The notes under the pieces: model-generated
Seen by the model: only the letters and a program-made list of their open reading frames with translations
Told to the model about the DNA's origin: nothing
Database searches by the model: none
Shown here: one piece after another, positions 1-10,428 of the stretch
Layout of the letters: every line of letters begins with the position of its first letter
Numbering within the stretch: position 1 is the first letter of the stretch
Source: Allomyces macrogynus ATCC 38327
Taxonomy: Eukaryota; Blastocladiomycota; Blastocladiomycetes; Blastocladiales; Blastocladiaceae
DNA: 25,880 nucleotides
Direction of reading: 5' to 3'
Assembly (NCBI GenBank): GCA_000151295.1
Contig: GG745340.1
Coordinates: forward strand, 774,586 to 800,465
Program-made: the position numbers and the translations under genes

Positions 1-809
1 CATGCATGCGTGCGTTCGTTATCGCACGGCAACGGTGCGGGCGGAGCAAGCAGGACGGGATGCTTGGCGCCGGGCAGCGCGAGCGGGCTCGGCGGCGGGA
101 TCAGCGGGCCCGCGGTGGCCGGCATGGCCGCAAGCGCGGCGCGCGTGTAGGCGTCGAGGTGCACGTCGTCGCCGGCGTCCATGTCGTCGTCTTCCTCATC
201 ACCGCCCGCAGCGGCCGAGAGGTAAGACGGCGGGTCGAGTGCGGGTTCCGGCAGAGCCAACGGCGTGCCGGTGCTGCTATTGCCGCGCGCGGACGCGGCA
301 ATGGCCGTCTTGGCATAGTCCTTGGCGCTCTTGACGTCGAGCGGCGGGCGCATGTGGTTGGCGAATCGCAGCAGCAGATCGTCAATGTGGTCGGTGGAAG
401 TGAAGTGGTGCAGCCGGTCCTGGTGGTCGAAGACGACCACGGCGATCTCGCACTGACACAAAGTCGCGAGCTCCATAGCCTTTTTGAAGAGACCTTGCTT
501 GCGCTTCAGGAACGTGGCGCGACGCGTCTTGTCGTCGGCAATCGGCGTGCTCTTGGTGCGCACGGCGCGCGGGCGCGTGCCGGACGCGGTCGTCGATGTG
601 TTGGTCGCATTACCGGCTCCTAAGCTGCCACCACCGTCGGCATAAACGCTCGGACTCGCCGAGGCCGTGCTCGTCGTGGATGCGGCAGCGCTGGGCGGCA
701 TTGAGGCGGGGGCAACGCCAAACGGGTAGCTGGGGGTCGCTGTCGCAAAAGAAGCAGGGGAGCCCGACGGCGACGCGCTCAGGCTTGCAGAGAGCGAGGC
801 CATGGTCAT
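1..809 (-). CDS. MEF2-type MADS-box transcription factor (3' part missing, off left edge)
   Basis: This open frame reads leftward from ATG at 807-809 (a second ATG, with perfect ACCATGG context, lies at 801-803) and stays open to base 1, giving 269 codons with no stop. An in-frame TGA lies just upstream, so the N-terminus is complete. The first ~80 residues are Ser/Ala/Pro-rich. Residues ~81-145 form a MADS domain, with KRKQGLFKKAMELATLCQCE followed by IAVVVF and an STD motif. The LCxCEIA and STD signatures place it with the MEF2/Rlm1 (type II) class rather than SRF/Mcm1. The family binds A/T-rich CArG-like DNA as dimers; in yeast, Rlm1 acts in cell-wall integrity signalling. What follows is low-complexity with an acidic patch (EEDDDMDAGDD), as expected of an activation region. 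The MADS domain is internal, unlike most fungal MEF2-type proteins, which begin with it. The regulated genes cannot be inferred. Confidence 0.92.
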   Translation of the reverse strand, partial: MTMASLSASLSASPSGSPASFATATPSYPFGVAPASMPPSAAASTTSTASASPSVYADGGGSLGAGNATNTSTTASGTRPRAVRTKSTPIADDKTRRATFLKRKQGLFKKAMELATLCQCEIAVVVFDHQDRLHHFTSTDHIDDLLLRFANHMRPPLDVKSAKDYAKTAIAASARGNSSTGTPLALPEPALDPPSYLSAAAGGDEEDDDMDAGDDVHLDAYTRAALAAMPATAGPLIPPPSPLALPGAKHPVLLAPPAPLPCDNERTHA

Positions 810-2430
810 GGTCGAGCTTTTGGCGGGTCAGAGAGGGTCGGACAAAAACGCGGGTGTGCTGAGCGAGGACACGGGGCTGCGGCGAAGCGGAACGGCTGCA
901 ACGATGCGATGTAGGCGATGCGATGCGCGCGGGCGACCGCGTCTTGTATCGAGGGCGGCGACGCGAGTGGGCCGAGAGCAAGCAATGCAGCAAGTTGCGG
1001 GGAACGAGGATGCACGCGGGATCGGCGGCAGGCACGCAAGTGCGGCTTGGTTGCAATGCAAGGGTCGGTCAGGTCACTGCTCCGTCACTTCTGCTCCTGA
1101 TGCTGCACCGTCACTCGGCGAAAACAAGGACCGGCAGCAGCAAATCACGCGAACGTATGGTGCCCGCGGTAGCGCGGTAGGTCGTCGCGTGAGGACTGTC
1201 GCGGCTGAAACGCACAAGACCTGGGTGCGACGCTGGTTCAGGTCGCCCGACTTAACGATCTGCATGTTGCCAGTGGAGATCCGTGGTCAGTCGGCTGCTT
1301 TCAGTCATGTGCGCGCCGCTGCACGACGCCGAGAGCATGCCCAGGTGGTGGAGAAGGACGCGGTCACGCTCGCGCCCGTGTTCGCGCTCCTTGCGGCGTG
1401 CTGGAAGGCCCCGTACGTTGGTGGAGGTGGTGGGAGGCGCCGCGGTCGTGTGAGCGGCGTCGGCGTCGGCGTCGTGACGCCCGGCAGCGGCAGCAAATCC
1501 GTTGCGAGTGCCTGGCAAGGGCGCGTTTGCGTGCTGGTGCCTGGACGTTGGCGTCGACGTCGACGTTGTTGACGACCGGCGCTTGGTGCCCCTTGGTGCC
1601 TGTTCCGGGTGTCGGTTGGTGCCAAGCGAACAGGAGAGGGGGAGAGGGGGAGAGGGGGAGAGAAGGGCTGAGGACAGGCCGCTTCGCCATCGTCGTCGTC
1701 GTCGCAGTCTCTACGCGCACCCCTCGCCCCGCGCACCCTCGCCCCGCACACACTTCCACCACGCCATCGTCGCGCGCAGGCCCGCGCCCCCGCCGCCGTG
1801 GATCGTGGTTGGGTCCAAGCGGGTGCCACCAACCAAAACGTCGCGCAAAATGGCCTCAATCCATGGCTAGCCGGTCGTCGCCGGGGCTGTTGTGTTCGCC
1901 TCACCACAATCCATTGGGCCTTCTTTTGCACGCACCCCATGGGCCGCAGCAAAGAACAATCGAAGTGTTCCATCCCCGCATTCCGCGGTGCCCTGGCATC
2001 CCTAGGGTTGGATTTTTTCTTCCTGTGGCGCGTCCTCATCTGTTTGTGCCGTGTTGGGCCGAAATGTCAGCGAGAAGCGAGGCCTGGAGCAAGGCAAACT
2101 GTGATGGCGAGCATGGCCGAGGGTGGATCGGCCCCTCGCGCTGGATGAAACCAGACGACTGTGGACGACGACGAGACGCGCGCTCTGATGGTGGAGTTTG
2201 ACGCCGCTAAGGTCTACCTAGAATAAACCACCAGGGTGGAGAAGCAAAGCAGTGATGGCGAGCATGATCGTGCTATTTGCTGCAAGCAAACCTCACCACA
2301 GGCAAACGACCAACCGTGCCGCACGAGGAGGACAGCGGAAGACACCCGAGGGACGCGCCCCACGGCCCACGAACCCAACCAACCACCGACCCCGCACGGA
2401 CGCAAACCACATCAAGCAACGATCGAATCC
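810..2430. other. Gene-poor intergenic stretch (upstream of MADS gene, downstream of RPS0)
   Basis: About 1.6 kb without a gene I can support. It lies between the 5' end of the MADS-box gene and the 3' end of RPS0, both on the minus strand, so it should hold the MADS promoter and the RPS0 terminator. Several long open frames cross it on both strands, but they encode Arg/Pro/Ala-rich low-complexity sequence with no recognisable domain. They are what GC-rich DNA gives by chance. A purine microsatellite sits near its centre. Confidence 0.6.
1633..1664 (+). repeat. Purine-rich microsatellite, unit GGGGGAGA
   Basis: About three and a half copies of an 8-base G/A unit in tandem (GAGAGGGG in rotation), in the gene-poor stretch about 0.8 kb upstream of the MADS-box gene start. 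It is a simple polypurine tract with no coding role. A purine/pyrimidine tract like this can be unstable in length and hard to assemble. Confidence 0.85.
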
Positions 2431-3249
2431 TTACTGGGCCCAGTCGTCGGCAGCGGCAGCCTCGTCAGCGGTGCCCTCGGCGGTCCACGAGTCGACCGGG
2501 TTCTCGGCCCACTCGGCCTCCGGATTAGCCTCGCCGTCGACGGCCGTGAAGACCGGGCCGGCCGCGGCCTTCTCGGCAGCAGCCTTCTCAGCGGCGGCCT
2601 TCTCGGCAGCCTCCTTCTCGGCCTCCTCGGCGTCGCGGAAGAAGAACATATCGGCCATAACCTCCCACGGCTGGTTGCGCGGGATCGCACCGCGGAGGCG
2701 CAGGACCTCGCGAGCGAGCAGGTACCACATGAGACCGACCGAGTGCTTCCCCTTGGTGTTGCACGGGATCGCCACGTCGACGTTCGACAGGCCCGCGTCG
2801 GTGTCGCACAGCGCGATGACCGGGATGTTGACGTACGACGCCTCCTTGATGGCCTGCGCGTCGGTGCGCGGGTCCGTGACGACAATCAGGCGCGGCTCCT
2901 TGTAGTTGCGCGTGATGTAGTTGGTGAAGTTGCCCGGCGTGAAACGGCCGGCAATCGCCTGCGCGCCCGTGTACTTGGCGTACTTGAGCACGGCGCGCTG
3001 GCCGTAGGGGCGGCCCGAGATCACGACCACGTCGGCCGGGTTGTCGATCGCGGCAATGATGCGCGCGGCGAGCACCAGCTTCTCCCACGTCTTGTTGAAG
3101 TTGATGATGTTCACGCCGTCGGCGCGGCGCTTCCAGACGTAGTTGGCCATCTGCGAGTTGACGTTCTTGGCGCCAATGTGCGTCTGCGCCGCGAGCAGGT
3201 GCGCAGCATCCTGCGCGGTGAGCTGGAGAGCAGCGGGAACTTGCGACAT
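2431..3249 (-). CDS. RPS0: 40S ribosomal protein uS2 (RPS0/RPSA, laminin-receptor homologue)
   Basis: One uninterrupted exon encodes 272 residues (yeast Rps0 is about 252, human RPSA 295). The ATG at 3247-3249 gives MSQVPAAL; the frame could be extended upstream only through a TTG codon. uS2 signatures appear in order: [11 protein letters not shown] near residue 25, [80 protein letters not shown] and [20 protein letters not shown]. The tail is acidic with three AAEKA-type repeats and Trp-containing motifs ([15 protein letters not shown]), as is usual in eukaryotic RPSA. The protein sits at the head-platform junction of the small subunit and is needed for 20S pre-rRNA maturation. The gene is intronless although most genes here have short introns. 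It diverges from the TPR gene across about 520 bases. Confidence 0.97.
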   Translation of the reverse strand: MSQVPAALQLTAQDAAHLLAAQTHIGAKNVNSQMANYVWKRRADGVNIINFNKTWEKLVLAARIIAAIDNPADVVVISGRPYGQRAVLKYAKYTGAQAIAGRFTPGNFTNYITRNYKEPRLIVVTDPRTDAQAIKEASYVNIPVIALCDTDAGLSNVDVAIPCNTKGKHSVGLMWYLLAREVLRLRGAIPRNQPWEVMADMFFFRDAEEAEKEAAEKAAAEKAAAEKAAAGPVFTAVDGEANPEAEWAENPVDSWTAEGTADEAAAADDWAQ

Positions 3250-3771
3250 GGTGTCCAAAGTGAGGGGTGAACACTAAGTCATTCAGAAAGTGGTGATCAG
3301 CGTCTGCAATTTCGACCCAACTCGCCGTCGTCACCAACGATCCCAACGTTGGCCACGATCATGACCACGAGCTACCCCATTTCGCACGACGACTGCTCAC
3401 ATCGTCATGACGACGCCTCCGCACGCGCATTGCGGGTAGTCTCAAGCTCAAAATCCTGATGTTCGCCAACGGTCAAAGCGGATGGATGAGCGTGCCCTCC
3501 TCCACGACAACGCTGAAAACCGGCCGTCGCGCGCCGAAAGTCGGCGCATTCGAGCTCGGTCGTCGTCGTCGTGGCCGCGAGCGGAGCATCGTGCGGGCAG
3601 TCGCGGCCAGCGTGGTGGTGAATCGGTGCCCGTACCGACTACGGTGCAAGATAATTTCCCGGGAAGAAGGAGCACTCCAGCGCCGGCTGCCGCGAATCAG
3701 TAGTATGGTTGGTCACGTGTCGCTAGTGTTGGCCAGTGTTGGCCAGTGTTGGCCAGCAACGAACATTCCTC
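3250..3771. promoter_or_regulatory. Divergent intergenic region between RPS0 and the TPR gene
   Basis: About 520 bases separate the two start codons, so promoters for both genes must lie here. A palindromic E-box CACGTG occurs at 3714-3719, about 55 bases upstream of the TPR start. In fungi this is the core site of bHLH factors such as Cbf1, but no factor can be assigned from sequence alone. A 10-base tandem repeat follows at 3725-3754. I saw no clear TATA box. Confidence 0.5.
3725..3754 (+). repeat. Three perfect tandem copies of AGTGTTGGCC
   Basis: Three identical 10-base units lie end to end immediately upstream of the TPR gene start, a few bases after the CACGTG box. Each unit contains the inverted core TTGGCCA/TGGCCA at the junctions. 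The position fits either a repeated regulatory site or a 5' leader repeat; the sequence does not decide between them. Confidence 0.85.
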
Positions 3772-5217
3772 ATGCCAACCTCGACACGAACCATCATGAA
3801 CCGACTTGCTGCAAGAGTTGCCGCGCATCTGGGCCGGAGAGCTGTGCCCGCGGCGCGGCCCGCCAGCGCCGCCGCGACGCGCTCGATCACGCCGGCAAGG
3901 CACTGCCATGCCCTCAAGTCGCGGCCATGGACCCCATTACGCTCGGCCACGTCGAGCACAAGGACAACGACCATCTTGCCGCCGCGTCGCGCCCTCGCGA
4001 CCGCCAAGTCCCCCATGTCCGACGAAGACAAGCGGCGCGCGCTTCTGCGCGAAGACTTTGCCCTCCCGCTCAAGCTCCTCCGCGGCGTTGCGCTCGTTCT
4101 CGCGACCCTTGGCACACTTCTCGGCGTGCACACGACCGCCGTACACCTGTACGCCGAGCTGACCGAACCGACCCCTGCGGCGTTCGATTTCTGGACGCGC
4201 GTCCACCTGCGCCGCGCGTGGATGTTCGAAGTGCATCAGCGGCAACTCGACGCGGCCGAACACTACCTGGCCAAGGCGTTGCGACACGAGGACGAGACGT
4301 CGCAATGGGCATTGTGGAAGCGCGAGTACCTCGCGCTCGTCACGAAACTCGCGCACGTGCGGTTGCTCCAGTGCGACGCGGTCGGCGGGACCGACGTGTT
4401 AGAAACAGTGCACGCCGAATTGTTGGCCAAGTTCACGCACGACGTCGCGAGCTTGGACGACTTGAAGAGCGTTCCGCCGCCGCTCGCGAAACTGGGCGAA
4501 CTCGTGACCCTTCTCGCGGCCAAACTCGTTGGCCTCTACCTTCGCACCGGGCAGATCGACCGCGCCGGCGACCTCGCGGGGGATTTGAATGCGACCATCC
4601 TTCCGGGCGCCGATCCGCGACTCGCCGCGACGGAGCTGCTCGCGCAGGGTGACGTGGCCGCCGCGCGCGGCGACTGGACGCAGGCGCGCGACCGGTACGA
4701 CGCGGTCGTGCAGCTCGACGAGCAGCTCGTTGCCGACAGCGCGGACCCAGCCGCGCGCGTGCCGTACCTCGAGCAGGGGATCCCGACTCTCCTCCCTGGC
4801 CGGTGTCTTGCCGCGATCGCGCACTTCCATGTCGGCACCGCCGAACTCGAGGCGACCAAGGACTTGGCACGTGCGCTCGATTGGTTCGATAAGGCACTCA
4901 CGCGCGCAGCGCCCGCGGCGGCAGAAGGTGGTGCCGCGCAGCAGCAGCAGCCGCGCAGTTGTGACGAGTGTCGTGCCGCGACGCTCGCGACGGTCGGGCG
5001 CGAGCTGAGCCGTGCTGGGGACGAGGTGCAGGCGGTCGAGGTGCTCACACAGGGTTTGGAAGTCGCGAGGAAGATTGGTGATCTCGATGCGGATAGGATG
5101 TGTACGGCGGAGCTGGAGCGGCTTGGGGTCGAGGTGCCTGATGAGGTGCCGAAGCCGGCGAAGCCGTTGAATGTGGATGAGCAGGCGGAGCCCGCGGAGG
5201 CCGCGGCCAAGGCGTAG
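3772..5217 (+). CDS. Mitochondrial membrane-anchored TPR protein, Mgr3-like
   Basis: Single exon of 481 residues from the ATG at 3772; the ATG at 3796, with an A at -3, is an equally good start and yields MNRLAARVAAHLGRRAVP. Either way the first ~80 residues are rich in Arg, Ala and Ser and nearly free of acid, like a mitochondrial presequence. A charged segment (SDEDKRRALLREDF) precedes one hydrophobic span at about residues 98-128. The rest is helical TPR-like repeats (for example QLDAAEHYLAKALRHEDE and DLARALDWFDKAL) with a SCDECR motif and a last repeat ending ALEVARKIGD-like. This presequence, single span, then TPR order matches fungal Mgr3, an adaptor presenting substrates to the i-AAA protease Yme1 in the inner membrane. 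I rate mitochondrial TPR protein as likely and Mgr3 orthology as plausible. The tail is Ala/Glu/Pro-rich. Confidence 0.75.
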   Translation: MPTSTRTIMNRLAARVAAHLGRRAVPAARPASAAATRSITPARHCHALKSRPWTPLRSATSSTRTTTILPPRRALATAKSPMSDEDKRRALLREDFALPLKLLRGVALVLATLGTLLGVHTTAVHLYAELTEPTPAAFDFWTRVHLRRAWMFEVHQRQLDAAEHYLAKALRHEDETSQWALWKREYLALVTKLAHVRLLQCDAVGGTDVLETVHAELLAKFTHDVASLDDLKSVPPPLAKLGELVTLLAAKLVGLYLRTGQIDRAGDLAGDLNATILPGADPRLAATELLAQGDVAAARGDWTQARDRYDAVVQLDEQLVADSADPAARVPYLEQGIPTLLPGRCLAAIAHFHVGTAELEATKDLARALDWFDKALTRAAPAAAEGGAAQQQQPRSCDECRAATLATVGRELSRAGDEVQAVEVLTQGLEVARKIGDLDADRMCTAELERLGVEVPDEVPKPAKPLNVDEQAEPAEAAAKA

Positions 5218-5623
5218 ATCGGTCCACAGTTGCGATAGGAATGTATAACCTAGTGTATGTTTGGATGGTGGTCTTGCTGCCGCGAAGTTCGGGCCCTCCT
5301 CGCGCGAACGTGAGTCTAGCTTGCCCTGAGCCAACCGCGATCGTGATGGCGATTTGATCGCGTCGTGATCTGGCGGCAGGTCGCGCGTCGATGCCGCTGC
5401 AAGCAGCGTTATCATTCGTTGCTGCTAGCGACGCGAGCGAAACGACCCTCCAGCAATGAAAGAGTGCTGCCGCCGGCGTGATGACCTCACCGTCCACCAA
5501 AAGCGACCAGAAAAATCCAATCCAATGTAATGTACAAAACGGTCTAAGCGGCCAGCACCAATCCAAATCCAAACCAGCCAACAAATTTAGCGGCCGCGCA
5601 AAGACTTTTCACCCTCGTGTAAC
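5218..5623. other. Convergent 3' intergenic region
   Basis: About 400 bases between the stop codons of the TPR gene (plus) and the ankyrin gene (minus). It must carry both 3' untranslated regions. It is noticeably more A/T-rich than its neighbours around 5225-5260 and 5505-5590, with repeated AATCCAA words. I see no gene, repeat or strong structure. Confidence 0.5.
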
Positions 5624-8600
5624 TCACGACGCAGCCTCGGCGGCAGCCGTCGCCGCCGGTGTCGCACTCGAGCTTGCTCCAAACGAAAACGAGAACGCGC
5701 CCGCACCTCCAAACGAAAAGCCCGAGCCAAATGTGGCCAGCGGCAAGCTTGATGGCGCGGACGCTGCTTCGGTCGACGCGTCGCCCGGCGCTGGTGCCGG
5801 CGCCGGAGCCGAAAACGTGAACGTAAGCGGCACGCTCGCTGCCGCAGCCGGCACTGGCGCATCCGTTGCCGCTGTGGTCCCCTGCGCCGCTGCCACCGTG
5901 GCCGGCCGCGCGCCACTCGTCAACGACCGCACCCGTGCGCGCGCGCCCGCGGGCCGCGCATGATGATGCTTGGCCGTTTTCGCCACCTTGGCTGTCTTGT
6001 TGCCATTGTTCGGCATAAGCGGGGCATTATGCGCGCGCAGAGCCCGCAACACTGCATCGACGCGGTCGAGCGTCAGCAGCGACGGGAACTGGTCGATGCG
6101 GCGGTCGAGTTTGGCGCGCACGTCATCGAGCGGCGTGTAGAGCGCGATTTCGGCCGTTGGCGTGGTGGAAACGGCGGCGAGGAGCGGGGAGCGCGCGGGG
6201 CCAAAGGTGGGGGACGCCGCAAAAGCGAATTGGAACGTGGGCGCGGGCGGGGCGAGGGACGAGGTCGATGCGTCGGCGGACTCGGGGGTGGACTCGGAGG
6301 TGGTGTCGGTCGTGAGCGGCGTGCCGAACCGGATCGGTGTCGACGGGGCAGCGAAATTGGTCGAGGTCAGGATGAGCCGCGGCGGCGGCGACGGCGGCGA
6401 CAGGGGTGCGAGCGTCGCGGTGAGCATCAGCGGGGAAATTGAGCCCGCGGCAGGCGTCTTGGTCGGTGTCGTTGTCGCCGGCGCATCCGTCACAGTCTCA
6501 GCCGCAGCGAGTGCAGGACTGCTCGAAGCGGCCGCCTTCTTCTGCCGCTCGAGCAGAAGGAACCGCAGGCCGAGCGCGAGCTGCAGGGGCGTCGTCGAGC
6601 ACGACGAGTTCTGTTTACCGTGCTCGTCAGCAACCTTCCCCGAGTTCAGAACCACGCGTCGATCCTGCCTCTCACATACCTTGGCGCGACACTTATTCAG
6701 CAAATGCTCCCCGCGCGACGCATTCGCGCGCTTTTCCAGCAACAGCTCCACCATGGCCGCGTCGCCACGCAGAATCGCCTGCGCGAGCGGCGACCGCACG
6801 ATCGGCGGCTTGGCCGAGTCAGTGATCGCGCGCAGGCCCGACGACGAGCCCTCGAGGAACTGGCACGAGTACCGTGCGAGCCCCGGGCGCAGGCCGTGGT
6901 CCGGGTGAGCGCCGGACGTGAGGAGCAGCTCGGCCACGGCATGATTGCCGGCGGCGACGGCGCGGAATAGAGGGGAGACGAGGCCGCCAAAGTACGGGTG
7001 CGACAGGTCCACGTCGGGCTCGTAGTGGAAGGTGCTCTCGTCGGTCGCGGGCTTGGGCGTGGTCGCGGTCGTGGATGGATCGGTCGCGGTTGTCGCGGTC
7101 GGTGCCGGTTCGGTCTGCGTCGTAGCGGCCGGCGCTGGCTCGTTCGGGGCAGCGGCAGCGGCGTCCTGCTCACCCTGCGTTGTGGTCGCGTCGGTCGGCT
7201 CACCTGGAGCAGGAACCGCATCCGTCGGATCGACTTGAGCCGCTGAGAGCTCGGCCGGCTCGTCTTGAGCAACCGGAGCAACCGTCGGTTGCGCTTGAGT
7301 AGCTGCCGCACCGTCAGCCGGCTCGTCCTGTCCAGCAGGGGCGGCGGCAGGTTCGCTCGGAGCAGCGACCTGCTCGTCTTGATCCGCCGCGACGACGGCG
7401 GGCTCACCTTGTGCCGCATCGGTTGGCGACGCGGGCGGTGCGTCACCCGCAAGAGTGGCCGCGTCGGTTGCTGGCGCTGGCGCATCGCTCGACGACGCCG
7501 CCGTCTGTTCAGACGACGACTCCTTGGCCAGGCACTGTGCCGACTGCGACGGTAGTGATGGCAGTGGGACCTCGGGCACCTCGGGCACCTCGACGACCAC
7601 GTTGAGCGAGGCAATGTTGTCCGGGTACAACTGTGGATAGAGAATGTAAGTCGAGGAACATGAGCCGGCACAAATCAAAACGCAATCTCAACGCACCTGG
7701 TAATCCTGATCAATGGGCTTGCGCGTCTGCTCGTGCAGCCGCACCGGGAAAGTCGCGTCGAGCGACTCGATGCGGTTCGTCGCCTCGACATACTGCTTCG
7801 TGAGCAAGTCGCGCACCTGGTCGACCTCCCAGTCGAGCAAACTCTTGTGCAGGATCAGCGTCAGGGCCTCTTCGGACCCGCGCGCGCCGCGACGCAGCAA
7901 ATCAATCGCGAGCGGTGTCGCGCCCGCACGCTTGGTCTCGACATCCAGCGGCGTATGGCCCGTCGCGTCCTTCACATTCACGAGCGCGCCGTACTTGTCG
8001 AGCAAGTCGCACACAAGTTCGGGCTCGTTGGCGTCAATGGCCAAGTGCAGTGGCGTCTTGCCGTAGAGCGGCGCGTCGGTGAATTCGGCAGGCAGGGGGG
8101 TCTGGTCGGTGCGATCCTTGGCGGCGGCAGTGTGCGCGGCGCAGTTGGGCGGGACTTGGTGCTCGTCGAGCAGGTACCGCACCACGTCCCACTTGTGCGC
8201 GCGCGCGGCGATGCAGAGCGCCACGTACCCGCCATCGACGCCGGGGCCCGATGCGGGGAGGTCGCCGAGCCCGCGGGCGAGCGAGATAAGGTTGCACTTA
8301 AGCGGGTCGGTCGGCAGCGTCCATGGCCGCTCAGGGGTCGAGAATTGGGCACCGAAACGCTGCAGGACCAAAATTGGTGAGCATCGCCAATTTCGGGCGC
8401 ATCAAACAACCTCAATCTCGCACGTACCGTGACCATGGCCTTGATCATATCGAGCGGTGTGTGCTCGACAATGCACTGCACATGCGACAGCACGCACCGC
8501 GTTGCGACATCCTTATCATTCAACCGCGAGCAGCAATGCGGCAAGACCGCCGTGCGCGCCGACTCGGGCGCGGCGTCCGGATCCATGCCGACTGACGCCT

Positions 8601-10428
8601 GCACGAGCATCGTGATCAAATCCAAGTCGCCCAAATCAATTGCCATATCGAGTGCCGTGCGTGCGCGGCGCATATCCTCCCAGTCGCTGAACGTTGGGTC
8701 GACCGCGGCCTCAGGACTGTGCAGCCGGACGCCGTGTTGGAGCAGGAGCGCGACAATAGCCTTTTGCCGGCCGGAGACGGCCCAGTGCAGCGCCGTCTTG
8801 TCGTCGAGCCCGTGCTGGAACGCGTCGGCGGTCGGCCACCCGTTGGCGGGGACACGCGCCACGGTCAAAAGCCACGTGAGCATTTTCATGGACCGCGTCT
8901 TGGCCGCAAGACCGAGCAGGTGGGCGGCCTCGGCTTCGCGGTGACGCTGTGCAGCGAGGTCGCTGTCTGTCGGGGCCACCGGTACGTCCGCGGGTGCTGG
9001 TTCCGCGTCACTCGCGGGTTGGTCGGGTGCAGACGCGACCGACGCGGACGTTGCCGACGCAACCGCGGCTGCTCGACGCTCACGCAGAGCGCGGCGTGAC
9101 CGTTTAGCGTCCGGAAGCATTAGCAACTCCGCGCCGTGATCAAGCAACACCTGGACGGCGGCCACGTTGCCCGACTCGACCGCGCAATGCATCGGCGTGC
9201 GCATAAACTTGGACTTGCGCATCGGCACCCTCAAATCCGCGCGCGAGCGTCCGGACCCCAGGTACCGCGACAGCAACTCGACATCGCCCGACCGTGCGGC
9301 CATGAGCAGCGGCACAGGCCCACGGGCTCCTCCCGTAACGCGATTTGCGCCCACCTGGACGGTCCCGCTGCCCGACGCGGCGGGCGCCGTGGTCGCGCCG
9401 TTCAACTGCGGCAACGCGCGCGACGGGCACGCGCGGAGCCGCAGTAGCGTGTCGACCGTTCGCCACGCCTTGGACCGGCCGGCAAGGACCAGGGGGGACG
9501 GCTGGTGGTGATGCCGCGTATCGGCGGGAATCCGCGCGCCCGTGATCATGCGCGCGACCAGGTCAGCCGCGTCGGCCGACGCCCAGGATGCGAGCACGCG
9601 TGCGCGGAGGGAGGAGGTCGGGAAGAGGCGGAGCATCGGCAGGGCGTCGCTTGCATCGCGCAGGGCGCGGGTTGCAGAGCGGACGCGCGCCCAGTCGCGC
9701 GGACCGAGGTAACGGATGAGAATGATGTGCCAGACAAGGTCGACGGTGGCAATGGATTCGATGGTTGCGGGTGCCGGTGGAGCCGGTGGGTCCGGCTCGG
9801 GTGCAGGTGCGGGGTCGGGCAGGGCAGCGACGGCAGGGACTTGTTCCTCGGCGCTCATGCAGTTGACGGCATCGTCATCCATGGCCGGAACGGAATCTTG
9901 GCACTCGAGCGGGTCGAGCACACTGGCGACCACGCGCTCCAGCGGCAGATCCAGCTCGTTGACTGGTGTCGTGACCTCGGACGCGGCGGCCGACGTGGCG
10001 GCCGACAGGCCATCAGCGCTCTGCGATGACGATGATTTGGCCTTGCTCTTGTCGCTTGGGCGGCCCGTCGCGGCGCGGCCCACGGCATTGACGGCCTTGG
10101 CAAAGGCGCGCGCAGCCCGGCGCAGGACCGACCGGCTTCGGCGCGGGCTCGCATCGGCAGGCGTTGGCGGCGGAGGCGGCGGCATGGCCACGGCCTCGGT
10201 GGTCGGTGGAAGTTGTGTGGCGGATTCGGGGATGGCCATGGCGATGGTTGCGGGCAGACTCGGCGCGGCCGGCGCGCGGGTCGTCGCGGCCGTCGAGGAA
10301 GGCGGTGCCGGCGCGGTGACCGCGAGGGGCAGTTCTTGGTCGGGCGGGCCGGTTGCGGGCCGCGGTGTCGCCGGCGCCATGGTGTATAAGAGCGCGGCGA
10401 CAGTGGGGGAGCGACTCATCGCTCTCAT
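5624..10428 (-). CDS. Large ankyrin-repeat protein with F-box-like segment and FG-containing tail
   Basis: My model joins 10428-8428, 8359-7697, 7630-6680 and 6610-5624 (minus strand), all junctions in phase 0, giving 1533 residues. Introns are 68, 66 and 69 nt with GT...AG ends. The start is the first ATG after an adjacent in-frame TAG. Residues 1-220 are Pro/Ala/Ser-rich. Residues ~222-265 resemble an F-box (LVWHIILIRYLGPRDWARVR). Ankyrin units follow at about 370-440 (TPMHCAVESGNVAAVQVLLD), 541-612, 710-740, 766-825 (KTPLHLAIDANEPELVCDLL), 1104-1135, 1167-1190 and 1211-1225. A degenerate QDEPA/QxEPAP repeat spans 960-1080. The tail contains FG motifs (SPTFGP, TFGSGFSFGG, SFSFGAS), reminiscent of nucleoporins. 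If the F-box is real, it could be a substrate receptor of an SCF ubiquitin ligase using ankyrins to bind targets. I do not recognise an orthologue, and function is unknown. Confidence 0.83.
6611..6679 (-). other. Predicted 69-nt intron 3 of the ankyrin gene, stop-free and in frame
   Basis: This segment could be translated without interruption, because its length is a multiple of three and it has no stop. I call it an intron because it starts GTATGTGAG, has TTGCTGAC as a branch site and ends GGTAAACAG, and is the size of its sister introns (66-69 nt). Its removal joins ...NKCRAK to NSSCSTTPLQLAL, restoring an ankyrin TPLQLAL motif at a natural spacing. Retention would add 23 residues without breaking the protein. 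Confidence 0.75.
7055..7417 (-). repeat. Degenerate coding repeat, about 12 residues per unit (QDEPA/QxEPAP)
   Basis: About ten imperfect units of roughly 36 bases encode Gln-Asp/Thr-Glu-Pro-Ala cores separated by Ala/Val/Thr stretches in the third exon of the ankyrin gene (residues ~960-1080). The acidic, proline-rich composition predicts a disordered linker between the central and C-terminal ankyrin blocks. Units have diverged enough that no two neighbours are identical. Confidence 0.7.

Noticed and set aside
1230..1250. tRNA B-box-like GGTTCAGGTCG
   Set aside because: It departs from the consensus and no A-box or cloverleaf partner stems are found at the right distance.
1305..2201. Long open frames on both strands in the MADS/RPS0 spacer
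   Set aside because: Low-complexity Arg/Pro/Ala/Thr products with no domain, overlapping each other and a microsatellite.
2236..3270. 344-codon plus-strand frame over RPS0
   Set aside because: It lies opposite a clear ribosomal protein gene and has no domain of its own.
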